Assembly: GCA_003279845.1 (NCBI GenBank)
Contig: QCGP01000001.1
Span: 1-64,000 of the forward strand
DNA length: 64,000 bases
Source: Prochlorococcus sp. AG-388-F11
GTDB taxonomy: Bacteria; Cyanobacteriota; Cyanobacteriia; PCC-6307; Cyanobiaceae
Reading direction: 5' to 3'
Shown here: piece by piece, positions 38,290-48,719 of the stretch
Layout of the letters: each line of letters begins with the position of its first letter
How positions within the stretch are numbered: the stretch's first letter is position 1
Position numbers and translations under genes: made by a program
Notes under the pieces: generated by a model
Seen by the model: only the letters and a program-made list of their open reading frames with translations
Told to the model about the DNA's origin: nothing
The model's database searches: none

Positions 38290-38305
38290 CAATAAGATTT
38301 AGGAT

Positions 38306-38632
38306 ATGCCTGAATACAATATTAAAGTTCAATTTCAGCAGAAGACTTTTAGTTTTTTATGTTCTGAAGATCAAGATATTATTTCAGCGGCAAAAATGAA
38401 TGGAATAGATTTACCAAGTAGTTGTTGTTCAGGAGTTTGTACAGATTGTGCATCCATGATATTAGAAGGATCTGTAGATCAAGAAGATGCTATGGGATTA
38501 AATGATGATTTAAGGGAAAAGGGCTATGCACTTTTATGTGTGGCATATCCCAAGTCAGATTTGAATATTGTTATTGGTAAAGAAGTCGAAGATGATTTAT
38601 ATAATGATCAATTTGGTAAATATCAAAAATGA
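38306..38632 (+). CDS. 2Fe-2S ferredoxin, plant type
   Basis: A 108-residue ferredoxin. The cluster ligands follow the plant-type pattern: CSGVCTDC preceded by Cys (C-x4-C-x2-C near residues 41-49) and the fourth Cys in LLCVAYPKSD. It is somewhat diverged from the main photosynthetic PetF, with its own C-terminal tail (EVEDDLYNDQFGKYQK). It probably serves a dedicated partner. The gene starts 16 bases after gamma, and its last 4 bases overlap the next small gene. Confidence 0.9.
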   Translation: MPEYNIKVQFQQKTFSFLCSEDQDIISAAKMNGIDLPSSCCSGVCTDCASMILEGSVDQEDAMGLNDDLREKGYALLCVAYPKSDLNIVIGKEVEDDLYNDQFGKYQK

Positions 38633-38829
38633 AATTAAGTTCAGTTGATTATTATTTAGATTGGCCAGTTTCAATGAAATTAAAAAATCTAAGAGAATTT
38701 ATCATTGCAAATTTAGAAAAAAAAGGTGATTTAATTCGTTGGTCAATTATTGATATTCAAAATTCTATTGACTCTTTTGGAACAAAAAAACTTAAAATTA
38801 AAGCTGTCTTAGCTAATCAAAAAATATAA
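38629..38829 (+). CDS. Small conserved-looking protein, unknown
   Basis: A 66-residue soluble protein (KLSSVDYYLDWPVSMKLKNL...). It overlaps the ferredoxin stop by 4 bases (ATGA), a strong sign that it is really translated and coupled to the ferredoxin. No motif is recognised. It is basic at the C-terminus (KKLKIKAVLANQKI). The DUF3326 gene follows 18 bases later on the same strand. Confidence 0.65.
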   Translation: MKLSSVDYYLDWPVSMKLKNLREFIIANLEKKGDLIRWSIIDIQNSIDSFGTKKLKIKAVLANQKI

Positions 38830-38847
38830 ATTGAAATATATTTAATA

Positions 38848-39906
38848 ATGGAAAATTCACCAACAATATTCATTATTCCAACTGGTATTGGTTGTGAAGT
38901 AGGAGGTTTTGCTGGGGATGCACTTCCTACCGCTAAATTATTAGCATCGGCAAGTGGATGTTTAATTACTCATCCAAATGTTATGAATGGCGGTACTCTA
39001 TCTGAAAAAGATAAAAATATTTTTTATGTTGAGGGTTATAGTTTAGACCGACTTGCTAAAGGAGAAATCGCTTTAAAAAGGGTAAAGCAACAGAAAATTG
39101 GGATAATTTTTGATTCAGCCATTGAAAAAGGAATATTATTGAGACATTTACAAGTTGCTGATGCATGTGTTTCTACTTTAGGGATTAATGTTCATTCTTA
39201 TGTGATTACAAAAAAGCCATTAAACATAGTTATTGATTCTGATTCTTCAAAAATCAGTGGTGGCACAATTGAAAATCCTGATACTCTAATTGATGCTGGA
39301 AAATGTTTAATAGAAAAAGGAGTTACGGCAATAGCAATTGTGGCGAAATTTCCAGATGATTCAGATTCTTTAGAAACAAATATCTATCGAGAGGGGAAAG
39401 GGGTTGATCCTATTTCTGGAGTTGAAGCAGTTATAAGTCATTTAATTAGCAAATTTTTAAAAGTTCCCTGTGCTCACGCACCTGCTTTGAATTCAATTGA
39501 ATTGAATGAAAATTTAGATCCTCGTGCAGCTGCAGAAGAAATAGGATACACCTTTTTACCATCGGTACTGATTGGGTTAAGCAATGCACCTGACATTGTT
39601 GAATTGCCCGCTAAAAATGAATCAATCTCACTACACCCTGATCAGATTGAATCTATTGTTGTTCCTAATGGGGCACTAGGTGGAGAAGCAGTACTAGCAG
39701 GGATTGAAAAAGGTTTAAATATTATCTCTGTAAAAAATCAAAATACATTAAAAGTGACAAATGAGTTTTATGATTATCCCAATCTTTTTGAAGTGGATAA
39801 TTATTTAGAAGCTGCAGGCATAATTCTTGCTATCAAAAAAGGTATAAACATTGATTCAGTTAAACGGCCTTTAAAAAAAATCCAGCAATGTTCTTATAGT
39901 GATTAA
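38848..39906 (+). CDS. DUF3326 family protein
   Basis: A 352-residue protein with the glycine-rich opening IIPTGIGCEVGGFAGDALPT, which I recognise as DUF3326, a family conserved in cyanobacteria and plants. Later motifs include GVDPISGVEAVISHLI, CAHAPALNS and a VPNGALGGEAVLAG segment, suggesting an enzyme fold with a nucleotide or phosphate site. The function is unknown. It is in a run with the ferredoxin and the 66-residue gene, and it is convergent with nadE, overlapping by 4 bases. Confidence 0.82.
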   Translation: MENSPTIFIIPTGIGCEVGGFAGDALPTAKLLASASGCLITHPNVMNGGTLSEKDKNIFYVEGYSLDRLAKGEIALKRVKQQKIGIIFDSAIEKGILLRHLQVADACVSTLGINVHSYVITKKPLNIVIDSDSSKISGGTIENPDTLIDAGKCLIEKGVTAIAIVAKFPDDSDSLETNIYREGKGVDPISGVEAVISHLISKFLKVPCAHAPALNSIELNENLDPRAAAEEIGYTFLPSVLIGLSNAPDIVELPAKNESISLHPDQIESIVVPNGALGGEAVLAGIEKGLNIISVKNQNTLKVTNEFYDYPNLFEVDNYLEAAGIILAIKKGINIDSVKRPLKKIQQCSYSD

Positions 39907-41600
39907 TAAGATATTGCTATGGGAACTCTCCAGTCACTTCCTAATGATTGACTGCTTAGTTTTAGGATTGGAGGAGCCTGCTTTCTTTTAAATTCCGCTT
40001 TTTTTATGAGTGAGATAATTTTTAAAATTAAATCTTTTTTATAACCATCTTCTTCTAGTTGTAGTAAATCTTTTTTTTCTTCAATAATTCCTTTAAGAAT
40101 ATTATCTAAAATAGAATAAGGAGGGAGAGAATCAGTATCTAATTGATCAGGACCTAATTCGGCACTTGGAGCTTTCGTACGTATATTTTCTCCAATTAAA
40201 TCTACATTAGTATCTAACATATATGATTTTCTATGATTAATTGAATCTTCACTATCAAGCCAATTGCATAATTTAAAAACATTAGTTTTATATAAATCCC
40301 CTATTACCGATAATCCCCCATTCATATCACCATAAAGCGTGCAATATCCTACAGCTAGCTCTGATTTATTCCCTGTTGAAAGTAATAAATGCTTTTCTTG
40401 ATTTGCTAAAGCCATTAGAAGCGTTCCTCTGATTCTTGATTGAATATTTTGATTAGTTATTTCAGCCATCTCGAAAGATATGGTCTCTATAAAAGATTCT
40501 TCAAAAGAGTTCATCAAATTTTCAATTGGGATGCTATTGAAATTTATTTTTAATCTTCTTGCTAAATCTTTCGCATCACTCTTTGAATGAGATGAGCTCC
40601 ACTTAGAGGGCATTGAGACGCAATAAATATTATTACTGCCAAGAGCAGCTGTCGCAATTGTTGAAACTAGCGCTGAATCAATGCCACCACTTAGTCCAAT
40701 TAAAGCTGTTTTAAAACCGCATTTTTGAGCATAATCCCTAACACCAAGTACTAATGCATCAAAAATTGATGACATCTCAGACTCTTCTAATTTATTTTTT
40801 TGAGGTTTTGTTTGCTCAATATCCCAACTGGAGAGGTCTTCTGAAAAAGATTTTAATTGCTTAATTTTAGATCCATTCTTATCAAGAATAAAACTATTTC
40901 CGTCAAAAATTAAATTATCATTTGCTCCAATTTGGTTTACATATATTAGCGGTACTTGAAGATATTGAGCAGCAAAACTGGAAACTTTGGCTCTTAGTTC
41001 TAACTTTTTGAAGGTATATGGAGAGGCCGATAAATTCACTAAGATATCAACTTTTTTTTTCTTTAAATCAAAAATAGGATTCTTTTTATGAATTCCTCTC
41101 CCTTCTATATTTTTGTTGACCCATAAATCCTCACATATAGTAAAGCCAAGTCGCCAAGTTTTATTATTAATTTTTTTTGTTAACACGGAAACTTTTTCTT
41201 CAGATCTAAAGTATCTTTTCTCATCAAATACTTCATAGGTGGGAAGAATAATTTTACGAGCAATTATTTTCCATTTACCGCGCTCAAGTAATGCAATGGA
41301 ATTATAAAGATTTGGGAAAAAAGAATCATTTATTATCTCTGCTATCCCTACTGTGACACTTAAGTTTCCATATTTTTTTTTAATATCTAAGGCTAATTGT
41401 TCAAGAATTTGATATTGATTTTTGATTAAATTTTTTTTTAGAAGTAGGTCATTTGCCGGATATCCCCATAATGACAATTCAGGGGTAAGAACTAAATCAG
41501 CAGAAAATGAGCTAGCTTTCGAAGCAGTACAAAGTATTTTTTTTGCATTACCCTCTAAATCTCCAACTACTGGATTAATTTGAGCAAGTAAAAACTTCAT
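39903..41600 (-). CDS. nadE: Glutamine-dependent NAD+ synthetase
   Basis: NadE, 565 residues, two domains. The N-terminal nitrilase-type glutaminase has Glu in LTPELSLWGYP and the nucleophile Cys in GFTICEDLW. The C-terminal synthetase has the P-loop GLSGGIDSALVST. It converts nicotinate adenine dinucleotide to NAD+, with ammonia channelled from glutamine. It overlaps the upstream nadD by 4 bases, so two consecutive NAD synthesis steps are coupled. Confidence 0.95.
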   Translation of the reverse strand: MKFLLAQINPVVGDLEGNAKKILCTASKASSFSADLVLTPELSLWGYPANDLLLKKNLIKNQYQILEQLALDIKKKYGNLSVTVGIAEIINDSFFPNLYNSIALLERGKWKIIARKIILPTYEVFDEKRYFRSEEKVSVLTKKINNKTWRLGFTICEDLWVNKNIEGRGIHKKNPIFDLKKKKVDILVNLSASPYTFKKLELRAKVSSFAAQYLQVPLIYVNQIGANDNLIFDGNSFILDKNGSKIKQLKSFSEDLSSWDIEQTKPQKNKLEESEMSSIFDALVLGVRDYAQKCGFKTALIGLSGGIDSALVSTIATAALGSNNIYCVSMPSKWSSSHSKSDAKDLARRLKINFNSIPIENLMNSFEESFIETISFEMAEITNQNIQSRIRGTLLMALANQEKHLLLSTGNKSELAVGYCTLYGDMNGGLSVIGDLYKTNVFKLCNWLDSEDSINHRKSYMLDTNVDLIGENIRTKAPSAELGPDQLDTDSLPPYSILDNILKGIIEEKKDLLQLEEDGYKKDLILKIISLIKKAEFKRKQAPPILKLSSQSLGSDWRVPIAISY

Positions 41601-42175
41601 TCAACTAATTTAGTGGATTCATATAAATTATTCTTCTTAACAAAATCTATTAATGACGTTGGTAAATTAGAATAATTAGAATTTAATCTGAACTTAGAAC
41701 TTGAAATGTTTGGGATTTTTATTGATGAAATCTTAAATTTCACATTATAAGTTTCTAACATTTTAAGAGTATTTGATTCAACAGGATATCCCTCTCTTAA
41801 AATTACAAAAAAGCTTACCTCCTTAATAATTTTATCAAAATTTTTCCAGTAGAAAATATCTTTAATTAAATCACTACCAATTACAAAATCTAAATTATTA
41901 AATTCATAAAATTTTTGACATTTTTTAATTGACTCAACTGCCCATTGGCTACTAACACTTTGATTAAATAAAATCTTAGGATTGTTTAAATCCTCAACAA
42001 GAGTTTTTAATAAATGGCTACGAATTGAGATATCTTCTTTGTGCTTTTTGTTGGGGTTGTTGCTTACATAACTTATGGTAAAAGCATAGATTTCTGATAA
42101 TTCTTCAAGTATTTTTTTATGACCAATGGTAGGTGGATCTGCACTAGTACCAAATAATGCAATACTTTTTCCCAT
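41597..42175 (-). CDS. nadD: Nicotinate-nucleotide adenylyltransferase
   Basis: NadD, 192 residues, adenylates nicotinate mononucleotide. The nucleotidyltransferase signature is ALFGTSADPPTIGHKK with the (T/H)xGH motif, and the C-terminal ISSIKIPNISSSKFR matches the ISSTxIR-type motif with some divergence. It overlaps nadE by 4 bases, which fits a shared pathway. The GTPase gene lies 8 bases upstream on the same strand. Confidence 0.9.
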   Translation of the reverse strand: MGKSIALFGTSADPPTIGHKKILEELSEIYAFTISYVSNNPNKKHKEDISIRSHLLKTLVEDLNNPKILFNQSVSSQWAVESIKKCQKFYEFNNLDFVIGSDLIKDIFYWKNFDKIIKEVSFFVILREGYPVESNTLKMLETYNVKFKISSIKIPNISSSKFRLNSNYSNLPTSLIDFVKKNNLYESTKLVE

Positions 42176-42183
42176 TTTAAGTT

Positions 42184-43428
42184 TTAAGGCAGAAAACTAA
42201 CAAAGTTATTATTTAGATTTCTATTAGATAAATAAATATTAATGTGATTAAAAATTTCTGGTTCATTAAAAATTAAGTTTTGAATCATTATAAAAGGCTC
42301 TATGAATGAAAATTTGCTTTTTATAAATATTTCTCTGGCGGCTAATTTCCCAAGTATTTTTGTAGAATGAATCGCGATTGCTGCTTGAATAATTGCTATG
42401 GGTCCATAGGGTAATAATGAAAGCCCGTTGGTGAAAGGTGCTGTTAATAAAATTATTTTCCTAATAAGGTTGAAAGATGTATTGATACCGACTTGAGTGA
42501 ATCCCAAAAATAAATTATTAATGGATATATTTTTAAATATTTTTTTTGTAGATTCATTCTGCAAATTTAGTCCGTAAATCTTACTTAATTCGCTAATCAA
42601 TGCTGTATCTATCGCAATACTACCAGCAATATCAAAAAAAATAAAAGGATTAAGAGCTACTGCTGATGCTTTTATGGTCGAAAATTTACCTATAGTTGAC
42701 TGTGCTAATTTCTGCCTTCTTTTCAATCTTTGCTCTTTTATCTGCAAAAACAACTTATCAGCAAATTGCAGAGTATTTAGTGTTAACAGTATCTCTCCAT
42801 GTTGATTTATTATTTTTTTTATGTAATTGTTAAGATTATTTTCGTTATTAATAATTATTGGAATATTTAAATCTTTTGGAAGCTTAAACTTTATATTTTC
42901 TATTATTTCTTTTAATTCATTTTTATTAAAAAGATCGATTTTATTTAAAATTACAATAATTTTTTTTCCATCTTTAATCAAGGAGCTGATTTCTTTTAAT
43001 TCATTTCTGTTCAAATCTCCCGAAACTATAAATAAAATAAGATCTGAATGCTCTTCTATGCAAGAGTAAACTTTATCTGGGAATTGAATATTGCAGAAAT
43101 CAAATCCTGGAGAATCTAGCAACTCTACACTATTTAGTTTTTGATCTTGAAAGTTCCAAGCTTCTGCTTTTATCTTTCTTGTGGTGCCATTTATAACATT
43201 TGTTTTGAATATATCTTTTTTTAATAAAGAATTCAAAACAGAGGATTTTCCTACACCCGATTTACCATATGCGCCAATTCTTATTTTTTTTTCTTTAAGC
43301 CTAAAAAGTTGTTGATTAAAAGAAATTATTTCTCTATTAAAAAAACTTTTTTCATAGTTGGTAAGTTCGATATTCTCCCACCAATTTTTTAAAAGTAAAT
43401 AATTTTTATTAATTTTCAATTTTTCCAT
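42184..43428 (-). CDS. Membrane-associated GTPase with DUF697 domain
   Basis: A 414-residue protein. The GTPase part has G1 in GAYGKSGVGKSSVLNSLL near residue 55, a G3-like DSPGFD and G4 in NKIDLF. The C-terminal half has hydrophobic helices (ALNPFIFFDIAGSIAIDTAL, LPYGPIAIIQAAIAIHS) typical of the DUF697/YcjF group, so it is probably peripheral or integral in the membrane. Related cyanobacterial proteins have no settled role. It is between nadD (8 bases) and the CNNM gene (3 bases) on the minus strand. Confidence 0.82.
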   Translation of the reverse strand: MEKLKINKNYLLLKNWWENIELTNYEKSFFNREIISFNQQLFRLKEKKIRIGAYGKSGVGKSSVLNSLLKKDIFKTNVINGTTRKIKAEAWNFQDQKLNSVELLDSPGFDFCNIQFPDKVYSCIEEHSDLILFIVSGDLNRNELKEISSLIKDGKKIIVILNKIDLFNKNELKEIIENIKFKLPKDLNIPIIINNENNLNNYIKKIINQHGEILLTLNTLQFADKLFLQIKEQRLKRRQKLAQSTIGKFSTIKASAVALNPFIFFDIAGSIAIDTALISELSKIYGLNLQNESTKKIFKNISINNLFLGFTQVGINTSFNLIRKIILLTAPFTNGLSLLPYGPIAIIQAAIAIHSTKILGKLAAREIFIKSKFSFIEPFIMIQNLIFNEPEIFNHINIYLSNRNLNNNFVSFLP

Positions 43429-43431
43429 GAT

Positions 43432-44409
43432 TTATTTTTTCCACCAACCAGCTAACACAGATAACACAGCTTCTGCCCCAATAATACCCACGAATCCCCC
43501 AAATTCATCTACTACTACTTTCACTCCTTTATGGTTCTTGTCAAATCTCGTTAATAATTTATCTGCCTTAATCATTTCGGGAATGAAGTCCACAGGTTCA
43601 CAAATTTCTGATAATAATTTTTTATTTTCTCCATTAATTAACTCTGCTAATAATTTTTCACGCTTAACCACCCCTTGTATTTTGTCAACTTTATCTCCCA
43701 AAATAACCCACCATGGTGAGTTATCAGACATTATAAGATTTGAAATTTCATCAAGATTTGAAGACCCATTAAGACAAGGTGCTGATACCCTAGGAATCAT
43801 TAAATCTTTAGCTTTTAAATCATTTAACTGAAAAACCTTAAAAATCATTGCTGCCTCATCAGCTTCTATTAGACCTTTCTGACTCCCAATTTTTGCCATT
43901 TGTCTAATTTCTTCTTCATCTGTTGAAATTTCATTTTCTGCAGTAATAACTGGAAATATTTGTTCTATTAATATTAAAAATGGCCTCATTAAATTATTTA
44001 ATATCCTCAAGATAGGAACGGATAATAATGCTATTTGGACTGAAAATCTTGTCCCAAGAGCTTTTGGTAGTACTTCTCCTAATAAAACAACTAGCATATA
44101 AAAAGCAATTGAAAACAAGGTTAAGCCATAACTACTTTTGATTACCAATGCTCCGTATACACCTAAAATAAGACTTCCAATTATATTAAATCCATTATTA
44201 GTAATTGTAATTACAGTTAAAGTCCTTCCAAGATGTTTTCTAAGTTTAAGGAGTTGATTTGCAGAACTTTTTGGCTTTTGTTTGGAGGCTATTTCAAGAA
44301 TTCTAATTGAATTTACAGCTAAAAAAGCCGCTTCTACTCCCGAACAACATGCTGACCCAATTAAGATAAATATGATCAACAAAATCAAACCGTATACACT
44401 TGGTTCCAT
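43432..44409 (-). CDS. CNNM/CorC-type transporter-associated protein
   Basis: A 325-residue protein with an N-terminal CNNM (DUF21) membrane domain of about four segments (LILLIIFILIGSACCSGVEA, VVLLGEVLPKALGT) and two CBS-like segments after about residue 190. This architecture is the HlyC/CorC family, linked to Mg2+ or Co2+ export and old hemolysin annotation. The usual C-terminal CorC/HlyC domain is absent or very short, so it is a compact version. It starts 72 bases from the divergent pepP. Confidence 0.83.
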   Translation of the reverse strand: MEPSVYGLILLIIFILIGSACCSGVEAAFLAVNSIRILEIASKQKPKSSANQLLKLRKHLGRTLTVITITNNGFNIIGSLILGVYGALVIKSSYGLTLFSIAFYMLVVLLGEVLPKALGTRFSVQIALLSVPILRILNNLMRPFLILIEQIFPVITAENEISTDEEEIRQMAKIGSQKGLIEADEAAMIFKVFQLNDLKAKDLMIPRVSAPCLNGSSNLDEISNLIMSDNSPWWVILGDKVDKIQGVVKREKLLAELINGENKKLLSEICEPVDFIPEMIKADKLLTRFDKNHKGVKVVVDEFGGFVGIIGAEAVLSVLAGWWKK

Positions 44410-44481
44410 TAAAATAGAATAAGTACTAAAGCAGTTAATTCATTCTTCCATTTTTTTTTTAAACACGCCAATACAAAATTT

Positions 44482-45807
44482 ATGTTTAAACCTGATAATA
44501 AAGTTTTTGAAGAAAGAAGAGAAATTTTCTTAAATAAATTAGATGGGAAAGCTGCTATTATCCCTGGAGCTGGTCTTGTAAAGCATCATGCCGATTGTGA
44601 ATACCCTTTTAGACAAGATAGTAATTTTTGGTATTTAACTGGTTTTGATGAGCCGGATGCAATTGCCCTTTTCTTATCTCACAAGCCGAGGGGAGAGAGA
44701 TTCATTATGTTTGTTGCTCCTAAAGATGTTATAAGTGAAGTCTGGCATGGCTTTAGATGGGGTTTGGAAGGCGCTGAAAATGAGTTTCAGGCTGATAAGG
44801 CTCACTCAATAAACGAACTAAGGGATTTACTCCCAGATTACATAAATGGCTCTGATGAACTTGTTTTTTCAATTGGTAAGCATTCATTAATTGAAAAAAT
44901 AGTACTGGAGATATTTTCACAACAACTTGAAAATCGATCAAGATTAGGGTTTGGTGCAAATTCTATAAAATCTCCAGAAATTTATTTAAATGAGATGAGA
45001 TTAATTAAAAGTGAATTTGAAATTAAAAGAATGAGAGAAGCTATACAAATTTCAGCAGAAGCTCATGAACTAGTAAGAGCATCTATCTCAACAAAGAAAA
45101 ATGAAAGACAAATTCAGGGTCTTCTAGAGGGATTCTTTTTGGAAAAAGGGGCTAGAGGACCTGCTTACAACTCTATTGTTGCTTCAGGAGATAATGCATG
45201 TATTTTGCATTACACGTCAAATAATTCACCATTAAAAAAGGAAGATTTATTGTTGGTAGATGCTGGCTGCTCATTAACTGATTATTACAATGGAGACATA
45301 ACAAGAACTATTCCAATTGGTGGGAAATTTTCTGAGGAGCAAAAAGTTATTTACGAAATTGTATTGAATGCTCAGAAAAATGCAATTAAAAGTGCTGTAA
45401 CTGGATCGAATGCCAGTACTGTACATCATGTTGCTTTAACAATTCTGATAGAAGGATTAAGAGAAATTGGTTTATTACAGGGCAGCACAGAAGAGATAAT
45501 TGAGAATCAATCTTATAAACATCTTTACATGCATAGAACTGGACATTGGCTCGGCTTAGATGTTCATGATGTTGGAGCATACAGAATGGGGGACTATGAA
45601 GTGTCTTTACAGAATGGAATGATTCTTACCGTAGAACCTGGGATCTATATAAGTGATAGAATCCCAATTCCTGAGGGACAACCTCTCATTGACAAGAAAT
45701 GGAAAGGCATTGGGATAAGAATTGAAGATGATGTTCTTGTCAACGATACAAATCCAGAAGTTTTAAGTAATGCAGCACTAAAAGAAATTTCTGATTTAGA
45801 ATTTTAA
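44482..45807 (+). CDS. pepP: Xaa-Pro aminopeptidase
   Basis: A 441-residue aminopeptidase P that removes an N-terminal residue preceding proline. It has an N-terminal creatinase-type domain (FEERREIFLNKL...) and a C-terminal pita-bread domain. The two-metal ligands are recognisable: Asp in LVDAGCSLTDYYNGDITRT, His in HRTGHWLGLDVHDVG, and Glu in LTVEPGIYI and GIRIEDDVLV. It is cytoplasmic. The gene ends at 45807 with a weak stem-loop 3 bases later. Confidence 0.94.
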   Translation: MFKPDNKVFEERREIFLNKLDGKAAIIPGAGLVKHHADCEYPFRQDSNFWYLTGFDEPDAIALFLSHKPRGERFIMFVAPKDVISEVWHGFRWGLEGAENEFQADKAHSINELRDLLPDYINGSDELVFSIGKHSLIEKIVLEIFSQQLENRSRLGFGANSIKSPEIYLNEMRLIKSEFEIKRMREAIQISAEAHELVRASISTKKNERQIQGLLEGFFLEKGARGPAYNSIVASGDNACILHYTSNNSPLKKEDLLLVDAGCSLTDYYNGDITRTIPIGGKFSEEQKVIYEIVLNAQKNAIKSAVTGSNASTVHHVALTILIEGLREIGLLQGSTEEIIENQSYKHLYMHRTGHWLGLDVHDVGAYRMGDYEVSLQNGMILTVEPGIYISDRIPIPEGQPLIDKKWKGIGIRIEDDVLVNDTNPEVLSNAALKEISDLEF

Positions 45808-45810
45808 AAT

Positions 45811-45827
45811 TTGACTTATCTAGTCAA
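45811..45827 (+). terminator. Weak stem-loop after pepP
   Basis: TTGACT-TATCT-AGTCAA forms a 6-bp stem directly after the pepP stop, followed by a T-rich but interrupted run. It may be a weak terminator or just a hairpin between pepP and the next small ORF. Confidence 0.35.
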
Positions 45828-45861
45828 TAGATTTATTTTTTATAAAGTTTAAAGTTCAAAA

Positions 45862-46020
45862 ATGAATAAGTCAGATTCATATGATTCGAAACTCTCTCAA
45901 GCAAGAGGCTTAGCTAGTCAGCTTGGAATGTTTGCAGAAGAAAATGATATTCCTAAAGATCTTTGGGATTCATTGGAAGCTACAATTTATGATTTTTATG
46001 AAGTATCTCACGATAGATGA
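45862..46020 (+). CDS. Small acidic protein of 52 residues, unknown
   Basis: An ATG frame too short for the ORF track, giving MNKSDSYDSKLSQARGLASQ and ending in YDFYEVSHDR. It is acidic, probably helical and without a membrane segment. The composition and codon use resemble real genes here, and it sits in line with pepP and ycf65 on the same strand. I do not recognise it. Confidence 0.55.
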   Translation: MNKSDSYDSKLSQARGLASQLGMFAEENDIPKDLWDSLEATIYDFYEVSHDR

Positions 46021-46125
46021 AAATTATGTTTAGAGAGTGTCAATAAATAAAATAAGAAATTTTGAATAAATCAATCAAAATGTGGCCATCAACTGATAAA
46101 TTATTTATTAAACATAACTAAGTGA

Positions 46126-46593
46126 ATGACCTCATCAGATAAGTTAAATCAAAATTCAAAAGAAAAAAACAATGATGACCCAAAATCTAAAAATTCTTCT
46201 CCTAACTCAGGAATGATGGGTGCCACAGCTGTACTAGCTTCTGCCACAATAGATGAAGATGGAGTACCCACTGGCTATACCCCTAAACCTGACGAAGGAA
46301 GATTTATTATTAAAGTATTGTGGTTACCTGATAATGTTGCTTTAGCTGTTGATCAAATAGTAGGGGGTGGCCCAAGTCCTTTAACTGCATATTATTTTTG
46401 GCCAAGAGAAGATGCTTGGGAAAAACTAAAAAGCGAACTAGAGAACAAAGGTTGGATCACTGATAATGAGAGAGTCGAAATTTTGAATAAAGCTACAGAA
46501 GTAATAAATTATTGGCAAGAAGAGGGTAAAACAAAAAAATTAGAAGAGGCCAAGCTAAAGTTTCCAGAAGTAACTTTCTGTGGTACGGCTTAA
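46126..46593 (+). CDS. ycf65: Plastid-type ribosomal protein PSRP-3 (Ycf65, cS23)
   Basis: A 155-residue protein whose C-terminal 100 residues match PSRP-3/Ycf65: [39 protein letters not shown] and [17 protein letters not shown]-3 is a small-subunit ribosomal protein specific to cyanobacteria and plastids. The N-terminal 50 residues are an extra low-complexity stretch rich in Ser, Asn and Lys that is not part of the core domain. It is convergent with the ATP synthase epsilon gene, 3 bases between the stops. Confidence 0.92.
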   Translation: MTSSDKLNQNSKEKNNDDPKSKNSSPNSGMMGATAVLASATIDEDGVPTGYTPKPDEGRFIIKVLWLPDNVALAVDQIVGGGPSPLTAYYFWPREDAWEKLKSELENKGWITDNERVEILNKATEVINYWQEEGKTKKLEEAKLKFPEVTFCGTA

Positions 46594-46596
46594 AAA

Positions 46597-47001
46597 TTAG
46601 TTTTTTGCAGCTTGAATCCAGGCCTCAGCCTTTGAAATCTCTTTAAGAGCTTTTATTCTCTCAGGACTTTTCTCATTTTCTGGAAATTTACTAATTGCTG
46701 ATTTTGCTTCTTTGAGATCTTGTTCAGCATTTTGAATGTTAATTTCAGATCCAATTTCTGCATTGTTGACTAAAACTATAACTTCATCCGATTCAATTTC
46801 AGCGAAGCCACCCATTAAAGCTATTGATTTCCACTGAGAATTCATTCTTACCCTTAAAACGCCAATATCAATAGCTGTAACTAGAGAGATATGTCCCGGA
46901 AGCACACCTACTTGACCAGTAGTGCTTGGAAGGATTACTTCTTCAGCTTCACCTTGATAAACATTTTTATTGGGAGCTAAAACTTTAAGAGAAATTGCCA
47001 T
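46597..47001 (-). CDS. atpC: ATP synthase F1 subunit epsilon
   Basis: Epsilon, 134 residues (atpE in chloroplast naming), binds gamma in the rotor and can inhibit ATP hydrolysis. The N-terminal beta-sandwich reads [21 protein letters not shown] and [16 protein letters not shown], and the C-terminal part is two helices. It follows atpD (beta) by 37 bases on the minus strand, forming the beta-epsilon pair that cyanobacteria keep apart from the main operon. Confidence 0.96.
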   Translation of the reverse strand: MAISLKVLAPNKNVYQGEAEEVILPSTTGQVGVLPGHISLVTAIDIGVLRVRMNSQWKSIALMGGFAEIESDEVIVLVNNAEIGSEINIQNAEQDLKEAKSAISKFPENEKSPERIKALKEISKAEAWIQAAKN

Positions 47002-47038
47002 TAATTTAAATTATTGAAGGTTATATGTATTTAGATAT

Positions 47039-48502
<1,464 letters not shown>

Positions 48503-48540
48503 TTATTGATTTGGTGATGATTAGCTGATTTTAAACAGCT

Positions 48541-48640
48541 CATAATCCGAAAATACTACCACCTCATGGGTAGATTCGTTAAATGGGTTCGGCCACCCGC
48601 ACAGTTGAAGTATGGTTTAATGGCTGCTTCGCGGATTATG
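48541..48640 (+). ncRNA. Candidate structured RNA between atpD and groES
   Basis: A 100-base segment is closed by a perfect 9-bp inverted repeat, CATAATCCG and CGGATTATG. Inside are three further hairpins: CTACC/GGTAG, GGGT-TCGGCC-ACCC and GAAGTA/TGCTTC, the last with a U-G pair. Together they make a four-way junction. It is about 46 percent GC in an AT-rich genome, as for functional RNAs. It is not a tRNA (no matching arms or T-loop) and does not look like SRP RNA. Either strand could be transcribed, as a free RNA or as the leader of atpD or groES. I do not know a named family for it. Confidence 0.5.
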
Positions 48641-48682
48641 TTGTTGATGATACGGATCGAGAATTTCTCTTTCCTTTTTTAT

Positions 48683-48695
48683 GACGCAAAGCGTC
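48683..48695 (+). promoter_or_regulatory. Short hairpin in the groES upstream region
   Basis: GACGC-AAA-GCGTC is a 5-bp perfect stem with a 3-base loop, 24 bases before the groES ATG. It follows a T-run rather than preceding one, so it is not a terminator for groES-side transcription. It may be an operator or leader element. No CIRCE element (TTAGCACTC-N9-GAGTGCTAA) is visible here. Confidence 0.35.
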
Positions 48696-48719
48696 TCAAT
48701 CATGACCCTCCATTAATCT

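Noticed and set aside
43427-43831. 134-residue plus-strand ORF antisense to the CNNM gene
   Set aside because: The minus-strand CNNM gene explains the sequence; this frame is Ser/Thr/Asn-rich without motifs.
48541-48640. The structured segment as a tRNA
   Set aside because: It has a cloverleaf-like outline, but the closing stem is 9 bp, the arms have wrong lengths and there is no T-loop or usable anticodon arm.
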